Translations under genes and position numbers: made by a program
Part shown: positions 34,255 through 45,355 of the stretch, in pieces
Position numbering within the stretch: the stretch's first letter is position 1
How the letters are laid out: every line of letters begins with the position of its first letter
Assembly: GCF_008831285.2 (NCBI RefSeq)
Contig: NC_045147.1
Span: forward strand, 2,874,001-2,938,000
Origin: Nymphaea colorata
Lineage: Eukaryota > Streptophyta > Magnoliopsida > Nymphaeales > Nymphaeaceae
DNA: 64,000 nt
Reading direction: 5' to 3'
The notes under the pieces: generated by a model
Seen by the model: only the letters and a program-made list of their open reading frames with translations
What the model was told of the DNA's origin: nothing
The model's database searches: none

Positions 34255-34870
34255 TTTTTAACATGAGGCATGGATTTACCAACACTCACTTGTTAATGTA
34301 GTTTCGAATTTAAGGGTGCGTTTGATGCATCGGGAAGAAATTAACGTGGTAAATTTTCCTGACAAATTTTTCTAGAAAAAAAAACAGGATGAAATTTAAC
34401 CTTCTTCCGATTTGATGTCATGTTTGATTCACTGGAATAATTTAACCTGTTAATTTTAACCGTGTTTGATGCATAATAAAAAATTTAACCTGGTAAATTT
34501 AATCATGTTTGATGCACATGATAGATAATTTAACATGACAGAAATGACAAAAATTATATGACAACATTGCGGCCTTTAAGAATATTGGGAAAAAATCATA
34601 AACATGCGCAATCAATGTAATGGAAATCCAGCCTATAAACAAGTAATCAACCTGACAATGATTAACTGATATTCATCCAACACTGGAACCTATAATTAAA
34701 AACATTCACCACAAATTGTTGTCTCATCCAGTACATAAGTTTAACGACTACAACCTGTATGAAAGTTTAACGAGTACAGAACCAATAAAGTTTAAAGCAG
34801 TCACCAAATAACATAAACAAAAAGTTTAACGAGTACGACTACAACCTGTATGAAAAACATACACAGTTGT

Positions 34871-35197
34871 TTAACGAGTACAGATCCAACAAAGAAAACA
34901 AGTAGTAACAAAAAAAGCAATCCAGAAAAGTGGAATGTAGATCCGTCCATTTGTCTTCATCACATCTTCCTCTACCGTTGCGTTGACATCGACAATGTCC
35001 AATGGCTTACAAAATTGCACACCGTATTTTTTGTGCAGATATTCATTCATGTGATATTGAGCTGCTTCATAGGTATGAAATGATCTGAACAGGGCGCCCT
35101 TGTAGCGATACACTAATGGTTGGCACTGCTCCCAACTGTTGTATATTCCTCGTGACCTGCCTTCGAAGACGACATAGTACTTTTGACGAGGAATCAT
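34871..35197 (-). CDS. small ORF with RNase H1 N-terminal (hybrid-binding-like) domain
   Basis: A 108-residue ORF starting MIPRQKYYVVFEGRSRGIY, then NSWEQCQPLVYRYKGALFRS and FHTYEAAQYHMNEYL. The pattern KYYVVFEGR--GIY-SW-EC---V--Y-GA-F-SF-T---A matches the small RNA/DNA hybrid-binding fold found at the N-terminus of eukaryotic RNase H1 and in some plant pararetroviral inclusion proteins. No RNase H catalytic domain follows. The C-terminus is hydrophobic (YIPLFWIAFFVTTCFLCWI), a possible membrane segment. It lies directly after the transposase on the same strand, overlapping its last codons in another frame. Whether it is a third transposon gene, an alternative last exon of the transposase (an AG/GACAACG acceptor lies just upstream), or a captured gene is unknown. 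Confidence 0.7.
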   Translation of the reverse strand: MIPRQKYYVVFEGRSRGIYNSWEQCQPLVYRYKGALFRSFHTYEAAQYHMNEYLHKKYGVQFCKPLDIVDVNATVEEDVMKTNGRIYIPLFWIAFFVTTCFLCWICTR

Positions 35198-36275
35198 CTT
35201 CGTTGTCCTGTCAAAAACAAAACAAATGTTAAACAACTACAAGCAACAATGGTAAAGATAGATAAAATAAACTTACTATTCAATTGATAATCTGCAAACA
35301 TTTGATTTGTTATAGTTGTTCTCAAGGGATTGTTGCTTCCCCGCTGGTGTGTTTGACTTGCAATTTTCGGTTCGCTTACGACAGAATTATCAATTGTAGG
35401 TGCGTCCTCATCACCAAATTGTTCGGCATTTGGATTGTGGTCAAGTATGAAGTTGTGCAATACACATGTAGCAAGCACAATTTGAGCTTGTTTTTTGAAT
35501 GGATACGGCACTTGCATTTTCAAAATTGGAAAACGTGCTTTCAACATGCCAAAAGTTCTTTCTACTGTATTTCGAAGTGATGAATGCCTATGGTTGAATA
35601 ATTCTTGTGGAGTTCTAGGTCTGCGTGCCCCCGGGGTGTCAAATTCTGACATATGATAACGATGTCCTCGATAAGGTGTTAGGAAACCAACAACGTTCGG
35701 ATAACCCCCATTAGCAAGATAGTATTTGCCTACAATTGAACATACATTATGTAAACATCTGCACTTTTTTTGAGAAAATAATGGGTTGGTTGGTTGAAGT
35801 ACGTACCTTCGGGGACCACAAATGGGTCCGTTGGATGATCAAGTGCATTGTATAATACCCTTGAGTCTGTCGCACTTCCTTCCCATCCTGCCAAAACGTA
35901 GTGGAATCGACTGTCGAATCCAACTACAGCCATGACATTTTGCGAAATAAAACCTTTTCTATTGCGAAATCTTGCTTGCTCTGATGCTGCGACCCATGCA
36001 GGTACATGAGTGCCATCAATTGCTCCTAAACAATCCTAGATCCATATGTGCAAGTTAGTCATGTTGTATGTTGGATGACCGTTCAGCATAAGTTGAACAA
36101 AAGTTGGATGACCGTTCAGCATAAGTTGAACAAAAGTTGTACCCGTTTCTCTAAATGGATGAACCATCCTCATAGATTGAGGAAGTTGTTCTAACCAAGA
36201 GAAGATGAAGACAAAAACTAGCTGATTGAAGTAAAGCAAATCATCTTCCTCATCATTTGTTATAATATCTACCAT
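35194..36275 (-). pseudogene. PIF/Harbinger DDE transposase (disrupted)
   Basis: The transposase cuts and moves the element. A probable start at 36275 reads MVDIITNDEEDDLLYFNQLV. A duplicated 36-bp unit (about 36069-36140) gives FVQLMLNGHPT twice. Then a stop (36036-36038) and a missing helix-turn-helix region lead straight into the catalytic domain. This has GAIDGTHVPAW (first D), the block FRNRKGFISQNVMAVVGF, GWEGSATDSRVL (second D), an intron at 35806-35730 (GTACGT...GTAG), YYLANGGYPN, GFLTPYRGHRYH, and NTVERTFGMLK (catalytic E). All three catalytic acids are present. The loss of the DNA-binding segment and the stop imply a non-autonomous copy. Confidence 0.88.
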
Positions 36276-36498
36276 TTTGAATAAACTACATACATGTATA
36301 ACAAGAGTTACGATAGAACGTTCAATTTGAATTCTGGTGTGTGCAATTGAAGGCAATAAAACGAAGTACACGAACAAGAACATGATGAAACAGATAGGAT
36401 TACATTATTAACACACAACCATTACACATGAATATAGGATTACATGAAGTATACAAATGATATGCTATTGAAATGTAAGACATATAGTAACTTACCTA

Positions 36499-37485
36499 CT
36501 AATTGCGAAGTTTACGCATCAACCATGACACCCGTTCTGAAGGTGGAAGGTTGACAAATATCATGGGATTGCTGCCCTCTGCTATCATATCCATACTCCT
36601 TACTTGTGTTTGACTATCTATATCACCGGTTTGAACCATCTCTTGCAAGATTTCACAGCATGTTACAAATTGAACCCCTTTAGAAGTACGTGTCATTGTA
36701 CCTACATTGTGAGCAATACCGTTCAACAAGTTATAGTACTCCTCATAATTGTTTGCCCTCTGCTTTTTAGACCTACTAGTCGTCCTATTAGTTGCCATTG
36801 GATTTTCAGTGTTAGGTGTAGGAGGTACTGGCGATTGTGGTGGAGGACTATCTTCATTGACCATTTGTGTGAAAGAGTGTGAAGATTCAGGATTCATGTA
36901 CGTTGGAGTGGATTGGGATGCAGGTGTCTGTGGTACTGATTCAACGTCCTCATGTATGATGTTGTTTAATGTGATAGACTCTTTTCCAGTAGCATGAGAA
37001 TCGCCGAAGACCTCGGCGAACTCATCAAAGTATCTCCATAACTTGGGACCTCTGTACTTTTTTCTGTTCGGGTATTGCTGAAAACAACCATGTGTTCAAA
37101 TGAACATGTAGTAAAGAAATGTTAGACACAACCTAATAGTAATATCTCTATAACGTACCTGAATATAGTCATTCCATACTTGTTGGTCGACCTCAATACA
37201 CTTGTTGATTGGGTCATACCCAAACCCGCTTGTATTCAAAATTTCTTTCATGACTGTCAAGTTTGGTTTGGAGTACTTCAATTTGTTTTTTATTTTCTCT
37301 TTACTGAATTCTGGACCAAATTTGTCTATCATGCCTTTTTCAATTGTTGTATACGCTTTGGACTTCAATCCTCCACCAGATTTCATACCAGGGATGCGGG
37401 ATTGCTCCACAAGAAGTTGGACTAAATAGTCCATTTGCTCTGATGTCCACGTAAGGTTCTCCCTCGATGGACCGCTGTCTTCCAT
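36499..37485 (-). CDS. PIF/Harbinger Myb/SANT-like DNA-binding protein
   Basis: This accessory protein helps the transposase bind its ends. Exon 1 (37485-37159) starts MEDSGPSRENLTWTSEQMDY and holds a Myb/SANT-like domain ending NTSGFGYDPINKCIEVD and VWNDYIQ. A donor GTACGTTA and an acceptor TTTTCAG remove 37158-37078. Exon 2 (37077-36499) continues YPNRKKYRGPKLWRYFDEFA, a proline-rich linker and a C-terminal domain ending SWLMRKLRN. The phases join, giving an intact 301-residue protein. It is upstream of the transposase on the same strand, the usual arrangement of this superfamily. Confidence 0.88.
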
Positions 37486-37500
37486 GGTAATAATAACTTG

Positions 37501-38054
37501 TACAACTAGGGAAACACATTTTCAGTTCGCAACAACATTACAACTAGGGAAAGACATTTTCAGTTTGCAATAGCACAAGCTAGTAGAGTTCAATAGCTGC
37601 TGATCATAAAGACGTAAACTTGATGACATGAGAACCCCCACAATTTAGTTGCTAATGACAGCTTGGGAATGCACTAATCACAATCAAGTAATACTCTTCA
37701 TAGTTGATAAAAACGCACAAAAATTAAAATTGGACAAAGCTCCACAATTTAGTTGCTAGTGACCTGCATTTCAAGCACCTTGGGCAAGAATAGCGACTGA
37801 ACAATGCTATAAATCCCTGGAAATGTAGAGGCTGCAAGATGGCTGTTAATGCACCGGACATGGTCAATAAAAAGAATACATGAGTGCCATCAAGCTATCT
37901 ACATTGTTGCGGCTTTTAGGAAAAGAAATGCCTAGACAGTAAACACTCATTGCACCTATTTTTGGCAACCTCTGAACTAATCATATATAAAGCCAACCTA
38001 GCTTACTAGATAAGACACAAGCCAACCTAGCTTACTAGTATAGTTGAGGAGCCA
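37501..38054. repeat. spacer with a short tandem repeat
   Basis: No gene is seen. At 37993-38080 GCCAACCTAGCTTACTAG occurs three times, the last two with TATAGTTGAG attached. Two near copies of ACTAGGGAAA-ACATTTTCAGTT lie at about 37507 and 37544. Confidence 0.8.
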
Positions 38055-38522
38055 ACCTAGCTTACTAGTATAGTTGAGGAATATTGCCGCATGAAAAAAT
38101 TTCAGAGGGTTGATTCTCTTCTAGATGAGATGCAAGCTAAAGGCTGCCATCTAATTTTAATAGGGTGTTTTCATTCACAAGAAGAATATGCTATTAAACT
38201 TTTGCAGACAATGGAGAGGAGCTCCTGCAAGCCTGATCTTGAAACTTATGCTCCATTGCTGAAACTTTTATGTAGGAGGAAGTGGATGAAAGTCCTTGCA
38301 TATTTAATACATGACATGCATGAGAAAGATATAAGCCTTCATCTTGGGACAAGCAGAAGCAGGGAATATAATGCTATTGTGCTGGGAATATGCAATGGAT
38401 GGCACAAGCAGAAGGTAAAAAGAAACAAGGGTGCAGGGAATATAATGCTATTGTGCTGGTTATTCCCCAGTCAGAGAAGCATGCTCCTCATCCACATGGT
38501 TGTAATCTGTAACTTGCAATAA
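38055..38522 (+). pseudogene. pentatricopeptide repeat (PPR) protein fragment
   Basis: PPR proteins bind organellar RNA. The fragment holds about three 35-residue repeats: CRMKKFQRVDSLLDEMQAKG, YAIKLLQTMERSSCKPDLET (then YAPLLKLLCRRK) and LAYLIHDMHEKDI. The pattern ending S-C-KPD-ETY is typical. The start is abrupt, with a tandem repeat on its left, and no targeting peptide is seen. Near the end a 28-bp block (AGGGAATATAATGCTATTGT) occurs twice, about 76 bp apart. It is far shorter than a real PPR gene of hundreds of residues. Confidence 0.75.
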
Positions 38523-39678
38523 TTTATCAATTTATGTTTGATGTTTATCAAAAAGAAACATACAACATACAATTACAAATATTTGAAATAGACTTCGCTT
38601 CTATTTTCATCTTTGAACATGCTACTGTTATTGGTATAATGGAAGCTCAACGACTTTTGCTGGACTGCTTGGAAGGTTGCATAAAAAAAAACATTCTAGC
38701 TCTGATAAAATTGAGAATCGGTCAGGGTTGTTTGTATTTCAGCTTCTGCTAGCATGTCACTAGAGTCCAATGTACATGTTCCTTTGTCTCAATGGTCTTC
38801 TGAATTGATGTTTGTAGGACCGCCAAGAAGAAATGATCTGTTCAGATGTAAAACCACCTTTCTCTATTGCAAACTTGAGTCTCAAATTGTCATCCCGTTC
38901 CAATTGGAATTTTCTTGAATATGGGATTCTTTCAACAATACAACAACAGGCTCTGTGAAATAGCAGAGATTATGCAGGTAGCGGAAAGAAAAGGGATTCT
39001 TTCAACAATACAACAACAGGCTGAGAAGTAGGTGGGGAGTTAGATGTATTGCAGGCAAACCCCCAAATTCCAAATCCAAAACATTTACAGAAAATATACA
39101 AATGTTGTAGCAAAGGAATGTGCAGGTAGCGTCGCTGTCATTTGATTTAAAATCCACAATTCTTAGAAGTTTTGAGATTGAGTTGTTTGTTGTGAACTCA
39201 CTATGATTCATGATTTGAAGTGATGATCATCTTATGATCAACTTTTGAGAAAATAACTAAGTTTCCTTAGCAAACAAAATTGATTTTGAGTTCTTCTTTT
39301 GATAGAACATAGGTTTCAAATTGTTAGAGAATGTATTGTTTTCTAAACATATTTTGGCCAAGATTGTGAATGCATTGCTTGTGTTTTCTTTTGAAGTTAA
39401 GTGAAGTTTACAAATTCTTGTTGCAATATGACTTGGTTACTTTTTTCAACTCAAATTTGAATCACTTAATTTCTTGAGGATGTGCATGTGGTGCTATTGA
39501 TTTTAAGTGAAAGTGAATGCATGGCATAAAAAAGAAAACTATATGAGACATTCATCATTCTCTCTCTCATAATCTCTCAAAATTCATTCATATGAAACAT
39601 TCATTCTTCACTCTCTCATAATCTCTCAAAGTCCATTCATTGTAATTACATGTCATACATGCCCAACTTGAGGGGGAG
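38523..39678. repeat. no gene; contains direct repeats
   Basis: GGGATTCTTTCAACAATACA begins two copies of a block of about 30 bp at about 38922 and 38993. A second pair of about 40 bp (CTCTCATAATCTCTCAAA) lies at 39555-39640. The last 25 bp before 39679 (ATGCCCAACTTGAGGGGGAG) are a polypurine tract that belongs to the copia family with LTRs at 46091 and 48344. Confidence 0.65.
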
Positions 39679-39940
39679 TGTTGAAACATGTTACATGGGT
39701 CTCAAGAATGGGTCTGGATCCATACCCGATCCGTCGTGTAGCCCTTGTTGGGCCTTACTTAAGGATTGTAACCCTAATTTTGAAAGTTAATGAAATCTTA
39801 AGAGAGAGAGAGTCTGGTCGCTAGTGGGCACCAGTACCTCCTCGTCCGTGGTTTTTCTCCTCTTGTTGAGGGTTTTTCCACGTTACATCGTGTTCATCGT
39901 ATTCTTTATTCTTGATCTTCATGCTTCTACAAAAACAACA
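39679..39940 (+). repeat. copia LTR (family D), 3' type, isolated
   Basis: It starts TGTTGAAACATG and ends AAACAACA. It aligns with 46091-46333 and, inverted, with 48344-48578. The shared parts are an early GGGTCTGGATCC-like patch, AACCCTAAT, GAGAGAGAGTCTGG, CTAGTGGGCACCA and GAGGGTTTTTCCACGTTAC. A polypurine tract directly precedes it, so it derives from a 3' LTR. The rest of the element is missing. Confidence 0.88.
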
Positions 39941-40840
39941 CACAAGGATTAAGGAAATAAAATGCAATGAATACTGATATGGCCAATGTACAAGAATAAA
40001 TCTATTTAAACATATGTAAATACATGTATACAACTACCATCATCAATACAAAGAACACATATTAAAACACTTTATATATATACATATATACATGACGAAC
40101 GCTTTTTAATCTCAAGGTGCCATCACTACAGTATGCAAGGAAAAGAGAGCATCAAAAAACTCAATGGAGTTATGGGCTGCTAGTATGGAAATTAGGCCAA
40201 TCATTTGGCATATTGGTTCTTCTTTGTATTTCATCCTCGCACTTTCATACAACAACCATTCAAATGTCTTATTACATGGCTTCAAATGTCTGATTACATG
40301 GTTTACTAGCTTAAAAATGCAGGATTCAAAAAAGTCAAATAAAACATAAAAGAACAAAGTAAAAGATCTTGGGTTTAGTAATGAAGTTGAAACATGTAAT
40401 TCAGGCACCAAACAAGAATAAATAGTAACTTTTGGCAGTTTTAAATATGCCGGAACAGATTATTAAGCCACAAAGCTAAACTGAATACACAGATTCTGAA
40501 AAAACAATAAAAATATTATGGGATAAATAAATGATAACAAAGTGAAGATATCGATGTAGAAGAAGTGGCAGCAAATATAGATGACTATAAAACTCCAGTA
40601 TACACATGCATCCTTATACCTGGGTATAGCCATGACATGTGCAACTAACGTACCTGCATTTAAATAGAATCACAAGCTCAATGAAGAGAACACGACAGTT
40701 AATAATCAAACTGCTAGTGGGCACCAAACATCAGTTCTATCAAGTTGTATAGATCTGTTGGCAGCCATGATAAAATCTCAAAATAGGAAAATATGAAAGT
40801 TCTCGAGAGACTGAATATTGACAAATAAGAAATCAAGCCA
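39941..40840. other. no gene seen
   Basis: AT-rich, with a short TA/CATA microsatellite at about 40070-40095. The open frame on the minus strand at 40411-40112 shows no known domain. Confidence 0.5.
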
Positions 40841-41446
40841 ATCACCAACAGGGAAGAATATCTCTGCAATCGTTATTTCTGCAGCCCCACAATAGACCCA
40901 CTGCTACAACAATACTACACAAATTTCTAGATGCAGATAGCTGGCAGCCAACGTGCATAGGTTTGACAGCAGACTTCAATACCAACCTGTCTGCTTCGCT
41001 CAACTTCAATGATGTTTTGACTTTTGAGGATCCACCAGGCATCACACAACCAAGCAGATCAGTCCAGCAGGCATCACACAACCAAACAAATCAGATTTCC
41101 TGGTCTGAACTTCTTCAATGGCAGCACACAACTAAGCAGATCAGAATTTCTCTGATATGAACTTCTTCACCGCAGCAACTGAATCAGATCTAATTCACCA
41201 CAACATATAGATCTAAACAAAACATCAGATTTTGTTTTTCAGCAACTTCACGACTTCGACAGCAACATAAGGGTGTTAATCACGTTTTTACACGTTAAAC
41301 GTGATTAACCCCTTTCCACCAAATAGTCTCACCGTATCTTTTGAAGGCAGCAGCAACTTTAGACGTCCAACCTTGTCGTGAATGAGGGGATGAGAAAAAG
41401 AGAAGAAGGGAAGCCGCGTGAAACCCTAGATGGCACGGTCCTAGGT
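40841..41446 (-). mobile_element. leader and possible gag start of a minus-strand copia
   Basis: Downstream (minus strand) of the primer site at 41447-41463. It contains imperfect repeats of GGTTGTGTGATGCCTG at 41030-41100 and a hairpin at about 41274-41309 (GTTAATCACGTTT paired with AAACGTGATTAAC, 9-nt loop). A minus-strand frame starting MPGGSSKVKTSLKLSEADRL is a possible gag start, but no later gag domain follows. Confidence 0.55.
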
Positions 41447-41463
41447 CTGATGCTCTGATACCA
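41447..41463 (-). other. primer binding site (initiator tRNA-Met type)
   Basis: The minus strand reads TGGTATCAGAGCATCAG directly after the LTR end CGCAACA. Confidence 0.82.
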
Positions 41464-41616
41464 TGTTGCGTACAGAGGTAGAGAAGAGGGAGAAGAGAAG
41501 AACGTGAGGAAGGAGGAGAGAATAGGTAGCAGTCATCTATCTCACGACCGCTCCTTTTCCATTAGACTAAATAAGGATTAGGGTTATGTTTAACCCTTTA
41601 CATAAAGAGTCCAACA
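41464..41616 (-). repeat. short copia-type 5' LTR (153 bp)
   Basis: On the minus strand it starts TGTTGGACTCTTTATG at 41616, contains AACCCTAATCC and a CT-rich tract, and ends CTGTACGCAACA at 41464, next to the primer site. The TG...CA boundaries plus the primer site support the call. It differs from the family D LTRs and no partner was found. Confidence 0.65.
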
Positions 41617-41639
41617 AAATTTTAAAAATTCAGAAAACA

Positions 41640-42104
41640 ACCTAATATTAAATTCCAAAATACATAAAACTTTAAATACCAAAGCTGCACGTTTCCTCAA
41701 TAACGTTCACATCATCTAATGCCTCGGTTTGACTAATATCAATCTAGCTTAAATATGCACGAAGCTCACGAATCTGTTCAGCTAAGATAGGAGTTTTCCC
41801 ACCATTAAGGTTATTAGCATCAGAAACAGACTTCTTCCCACTAGAAGACCTCCCTCGACTATTCTTTTATTCAGGATGCAGGTCCCAATAAAACTCCATA
41901 GTATGACCAGTTTTCTTGCAATGAGTACATTTTCGAGGAGGTCGGACAGCTCCCATAGGGGCACGGCTGACAAGAGCAGAACTTTCATTATATGAGGTAT
42001 GATCCCCCTTTCTTCCAATTATAATGAGACGCCTTTGCTCTTTAGCTTCAACATGGGAGTAGACATCTTCAATATTAAACAGTTCTTCCGAATTAAGAAT
42101 TTGA
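41640..42104 (-). pseudogene. inverted copia gag fragment (family D)
   Basis: On the minus strand: NIEDVYSHVEAKEQRRLIII, GRKGDHTSYNESSALVSRAP, the zinc knuckle CTHCKKTGHTMEFYWD (last cysteine replaced by tyrosine) and LAEQIRELRAYLS. This is the same family as the + strand gag at 42630-43000, with which it forms a diverged inverted repeat. Confidence 0.85.
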
Positions 42105-43000
42105 CTCTGTTACCACCATTTGGCTTACCAAAGAGAATTATCTACGATGGTCCACTGCAATTACTATGGGGATTGCTGGTCGAGGACGAATTGCCTATGT
42201 GAATGGGAGAAGGGTCGAACCTGTTGTGGATAGTATGGCTTGGGATACATGGTTTCTTGAGGACAACCAGGTAAAAACTTGGATTGTTAATTCGGTGTCC
42301 TCGGATATTCAACCCCTTATTCTTCGTAAGAAAACTGCGAGAGATATGTGGATTATTTTGAAACAGATGTATGGTCAAAAGAAAAGAAAAGTTTGTGTAT
42401 ATCAACTAATAAAGGATGTGTATGCTCTGCGACTGCGACAAGGGGATCTCTCGGTCGTAGATTTCTACGCAACATTAAAATCTAAGTGGGAGGATATTGA
42501 CTACCATTCTGATGTTACATGGAGTTCTCCTCAAGACCAGATGCAGTATATGGCCAAGGAGTGGGAGAATAGGGTATTCCTTTTCTTAGCTGGACTTAAT
42601 GATGAATTTGAAAATATAAGGAGTCTCTGACGAATCATTTAGTATTGAAGATGTTTATTTCCGTGTTGAAGCTGAAGAGTAAAGGAGGCTGGTCATAAGT
42701 GGGAGAAAGGGGGATCCCATGTCTCACAATGAACGGTCTGCCTTCATTAGCTGTGCCCCTATGGGAACTGCCCGTTCATCCCGTAAATGTACACACTGCA
42801 AAAAACTAGATCATACTATGGACTTTTGTTGGGACCTGCATCCAGAGAAGAAGAATAGTAGGGGGTGGTCTTCTGCTGGGAAGAAGTTTGTTTCGAATGC
42901 AACGAATCCTAGTGATGGTAAAGTTTCTATTTCTGCAGAACAGATTCGTGAGCTGCGAGCATATTTGAGCCAGATTGATGTTGGTCAGGCAGACACGTCA
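42105..43000 (+). pseudogene. family D copia gag
   Basis: ENYLRWSTAITMGIAGRG is the start of the gag domain. RDMWIILKQMYGQKKRK and VYQLIKDVYALRLRQGDLSV, then FLAGLNDEFENIR follow, all typical of the copia gag polyprotein. A frameshift near 42625 and a stop near 42680 (EE*RR) break the frame before the intact zinc knuckle CTHCKKLDHTMDFC. Gag assembles the cytoplasmic particle. Confidence 0.88.
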
Positions 43001-43059
43001 GATGAGGTGAAAGTCAATCAGGCACTGGCTGTTTCAGGTGAACAAGGTACTTATTGCAT

Positions 43060-44508
43060 GGGAGAGTGGATTGTTGATAGCAGTGCCACTCATCACATGA
43101 CTGGCAACCCCAAACTATTTCATGACTACAAGCTATCCTCGGGAAAGAAACGTGTGTCTCTTGGATGGCTCCTTTACCTCTGTGGCAGGAAAAGGGAGTC
43201 TTTCTTTGTTGAACAATTTTTTAGTGCATGGTGCCTTGCATGTTCCCCATCTTCTCTTAAATCTTTTATCTGTTAGCAAGATTACCAAGAAACTGAACTG
43301 TGAACTTATATTTTCTGAAAACAATTGTGTTTTGCAGGACTTGGTGACAGGGAAGAAGATTGAGATTGGTTTGGTGTCTGATGGTTTGTATCGGCTTCCT
43401 ATACGCGTTGCCATAGCCCTTATGTCAGCAGTCAACAGGACAGAGAAGAAGAAGGAAGAGTGTCTTCAGTTATTTTTGTATTGGCATGAACGCCTTGGTC
43501 ATCTTTCTTTTGGGATTTTGAAACATTTGTTCCCTGAATTATGTTCCACTTTAAACGTTTCCATGTTATCTTGTTATTTGTATAAGTTTGTAAAGCATGT
43601 TAGAGCTTCATATCCAATTTCAAATAGTCGTACTAACAAAGCTTTCTCCTTGATCCATTCTGATGTGTGGGGGGCCTCAGACATTCATTCTCATAGTGGT
43701 TTTCAGTATTTTATGATTTTCATAGATGATGATTCAAGGTGTACTTTTGTTTATCTGTTGAAAGACCGTAGCGAAGTGCCTCATATTATAGAAACCTTCA
43801 TCTTCTTAGTGGAAAACCATTATGGTGGGTCTGTCAAAACCTTTCAGTCTGATAATGCTCGTGAGTATATGTGCCTCACTGTCGAGGAATTCTTTCGGAA
43901 GAGGGGGGATTGTTCATAAGACATCATGTAGTTATACACCTCCTCAAAATGGAGCTGTTGAGAGAAAAAACCGTCAGTTACTTAATGTCACCAAAGCTTT
44001 ATTGTTCCAAAGAAATCTTCTAAAATATTATTGGGAAAATGTGGTCATTACTAGTGCCTATTTGATTAATCTCATGCCTAGTCGGGTGCTAAATGGTCGT
44101 ACACCCTACTCCATGCTTCCAGGGAGTAGCCAACCTTTTCACCTCCCTCCTCAGGTCTTTGGATGTGTATGTTTCATTCATAACCACAGCCCAAATGTGA
44201 AAAAACTTGACCCCAAATCAATTCAAGAAATATTTCTTGGGTATTCTCCTACTCAAAAGGGGTCTAAATGTCTAGATCCCACCACTGGTCGAGTTTACAT
44301 TACCAAGGATGTCATATTCTTGGAACATGTCTCTTATTTTGGTGAGAATTCTCTTCAGGGAGAGAAGTCAATGTCTAAGGAAAAGTATTCTTCAAGTCTG
44401 AAAATTCAGTTTACAGATTTTCTGGATTACATGCACGAAGAAAATTCATCTATCGAGGTGCTTGGAAAAGAAGAAGATGTGGTAACTTTGTATCTTACTC
44501 TAGATTGA
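43060..44508 (+). pseudogene. family D copia protease and integrase
   Basis: Protease: WIVDSSATHHMTGNP (D-S-S replaces the more common D-S-G) near 43070. The frame changes near 43140. Pre-integrase: YWHERLGHLSFGILK. Integrase core: MIFIDDDSRCTF (first D), FQSDNAREY (second D), then a frameshift near 43905, then YTPPQNGAVERKNRQ (catalytic E). The C-terminal region is LGYSPTQKGSKCLDPTTG. All three catalytic acids are present but split over frames. A stop near 44506 separates it from reverse transcriptase. Confidence 0.9.
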
Positions 44509-44509
44509 G

Positions 44510-45350
44510 CACTGACTACAAATGTTTTGTATCCTCTTTGTCTGTAGTTGTGATTCCCAGGAATGTTACAGAGGTTCAAAGTGACCCCAAGTGGACTCAT
44601 GCTATGCAGGAAGAGATTGAGGCCTTAGACAGAAATCAGACATGGGAAGTGGTAGAGATTCCTGAAACAACTCATTTGGTTGGGTCAAAGTTGGTCTACA
44701 CCATTAAGTACAAACCAGAAGGGAACATTGAGAGGTACAAAGCACGTCTGGTGGCCAAGGGGTTCAGTCAAAAATATGGGATCGACTACTTAGAGTCGTT
44801 TGCCCCAGTTGTGAGGATGAAGACTGTTAGTGTTATTATTTCTTTAGTGGTGCTGAAGGGTTGGGAGATGTGCCAACTCGATGTTAAAAATGTCTTTCTC
44901 ACCAGAGATCTCGAAGATGAAGTGTATATGTATATGCCCCCGGGTTTTGAGAGACCTGAAAAAATGTTGTAAACTGAAAAAGGCTTTGTATGGGCTCAAA
45001 CAGTATCCCCGAGCATGGTTTGAACGTCTCAAACTTGTTATGAAGAAGCATGGCTACAAACAAGGAAATGGAGATCATATCCTATTTGTAAAGAGGATGG
45101 AGGGTAAAGTTACTCTACTGTTGGTTTATGTTGATGATATGATTGTTACAGGTGATGATGAAAAAGAGATAGCAAGAATAAAGGGTTTACTATCCGCTGA
45201 ATTTGATCTCAAGGACCTTGGCAAACTAAAGTATTTCCTTGGTATTGAAATTGTCAGATTAGGTACGACTCTTGTGCTTAATCAAAGGAAGTATACTTTG
45301 GATCTACTAAAGGAGACAGGATAACTGGGATGCATATTAGCTTCTACTCC
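44510..45350 (+). pseudogene. family D copia reverse transcriptase
   Basis: [20 protein letters not shown], then [20 protein letters not shown], then [19 protein letters not shown] frameshift near 44970 is followed by KKALYGLKQYPRAWFERL and LLVYVDDMIVTGDD with the catalytic DD at about 45127-45145, then FDLKDLGKLKYFLGIEI. A stop follows LLKETG near 45322. Confidence 0.92.
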
Positions 45351-45355
45351 TCTGG

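Larger units (their letters stand above)
34314..37500 (-). mobile_element. PIF/Harbinger DNA transposon, internally damaged
   Basis: The element carries the two usual PIF/Harbinger genes in one orientation: a Myb/SANT-like protein (37485-36499) and a DDE transposase (36275-35194), followed by a third small ORF (35197-34871). A probable left terminus is GGGTGCGTTTGATGCATC at 34314, preceded by TTTAA. This fits the G-rich Harbinger ends and the 3-bp TTA/TAA target preference. Sub-terminal TTTGATGCA motifs repeat at about 34321, 34467 and 34508. A matching inverted right end was not found between 37500 and 38060, so the right boundary is approximate. Confidence 0.85.
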
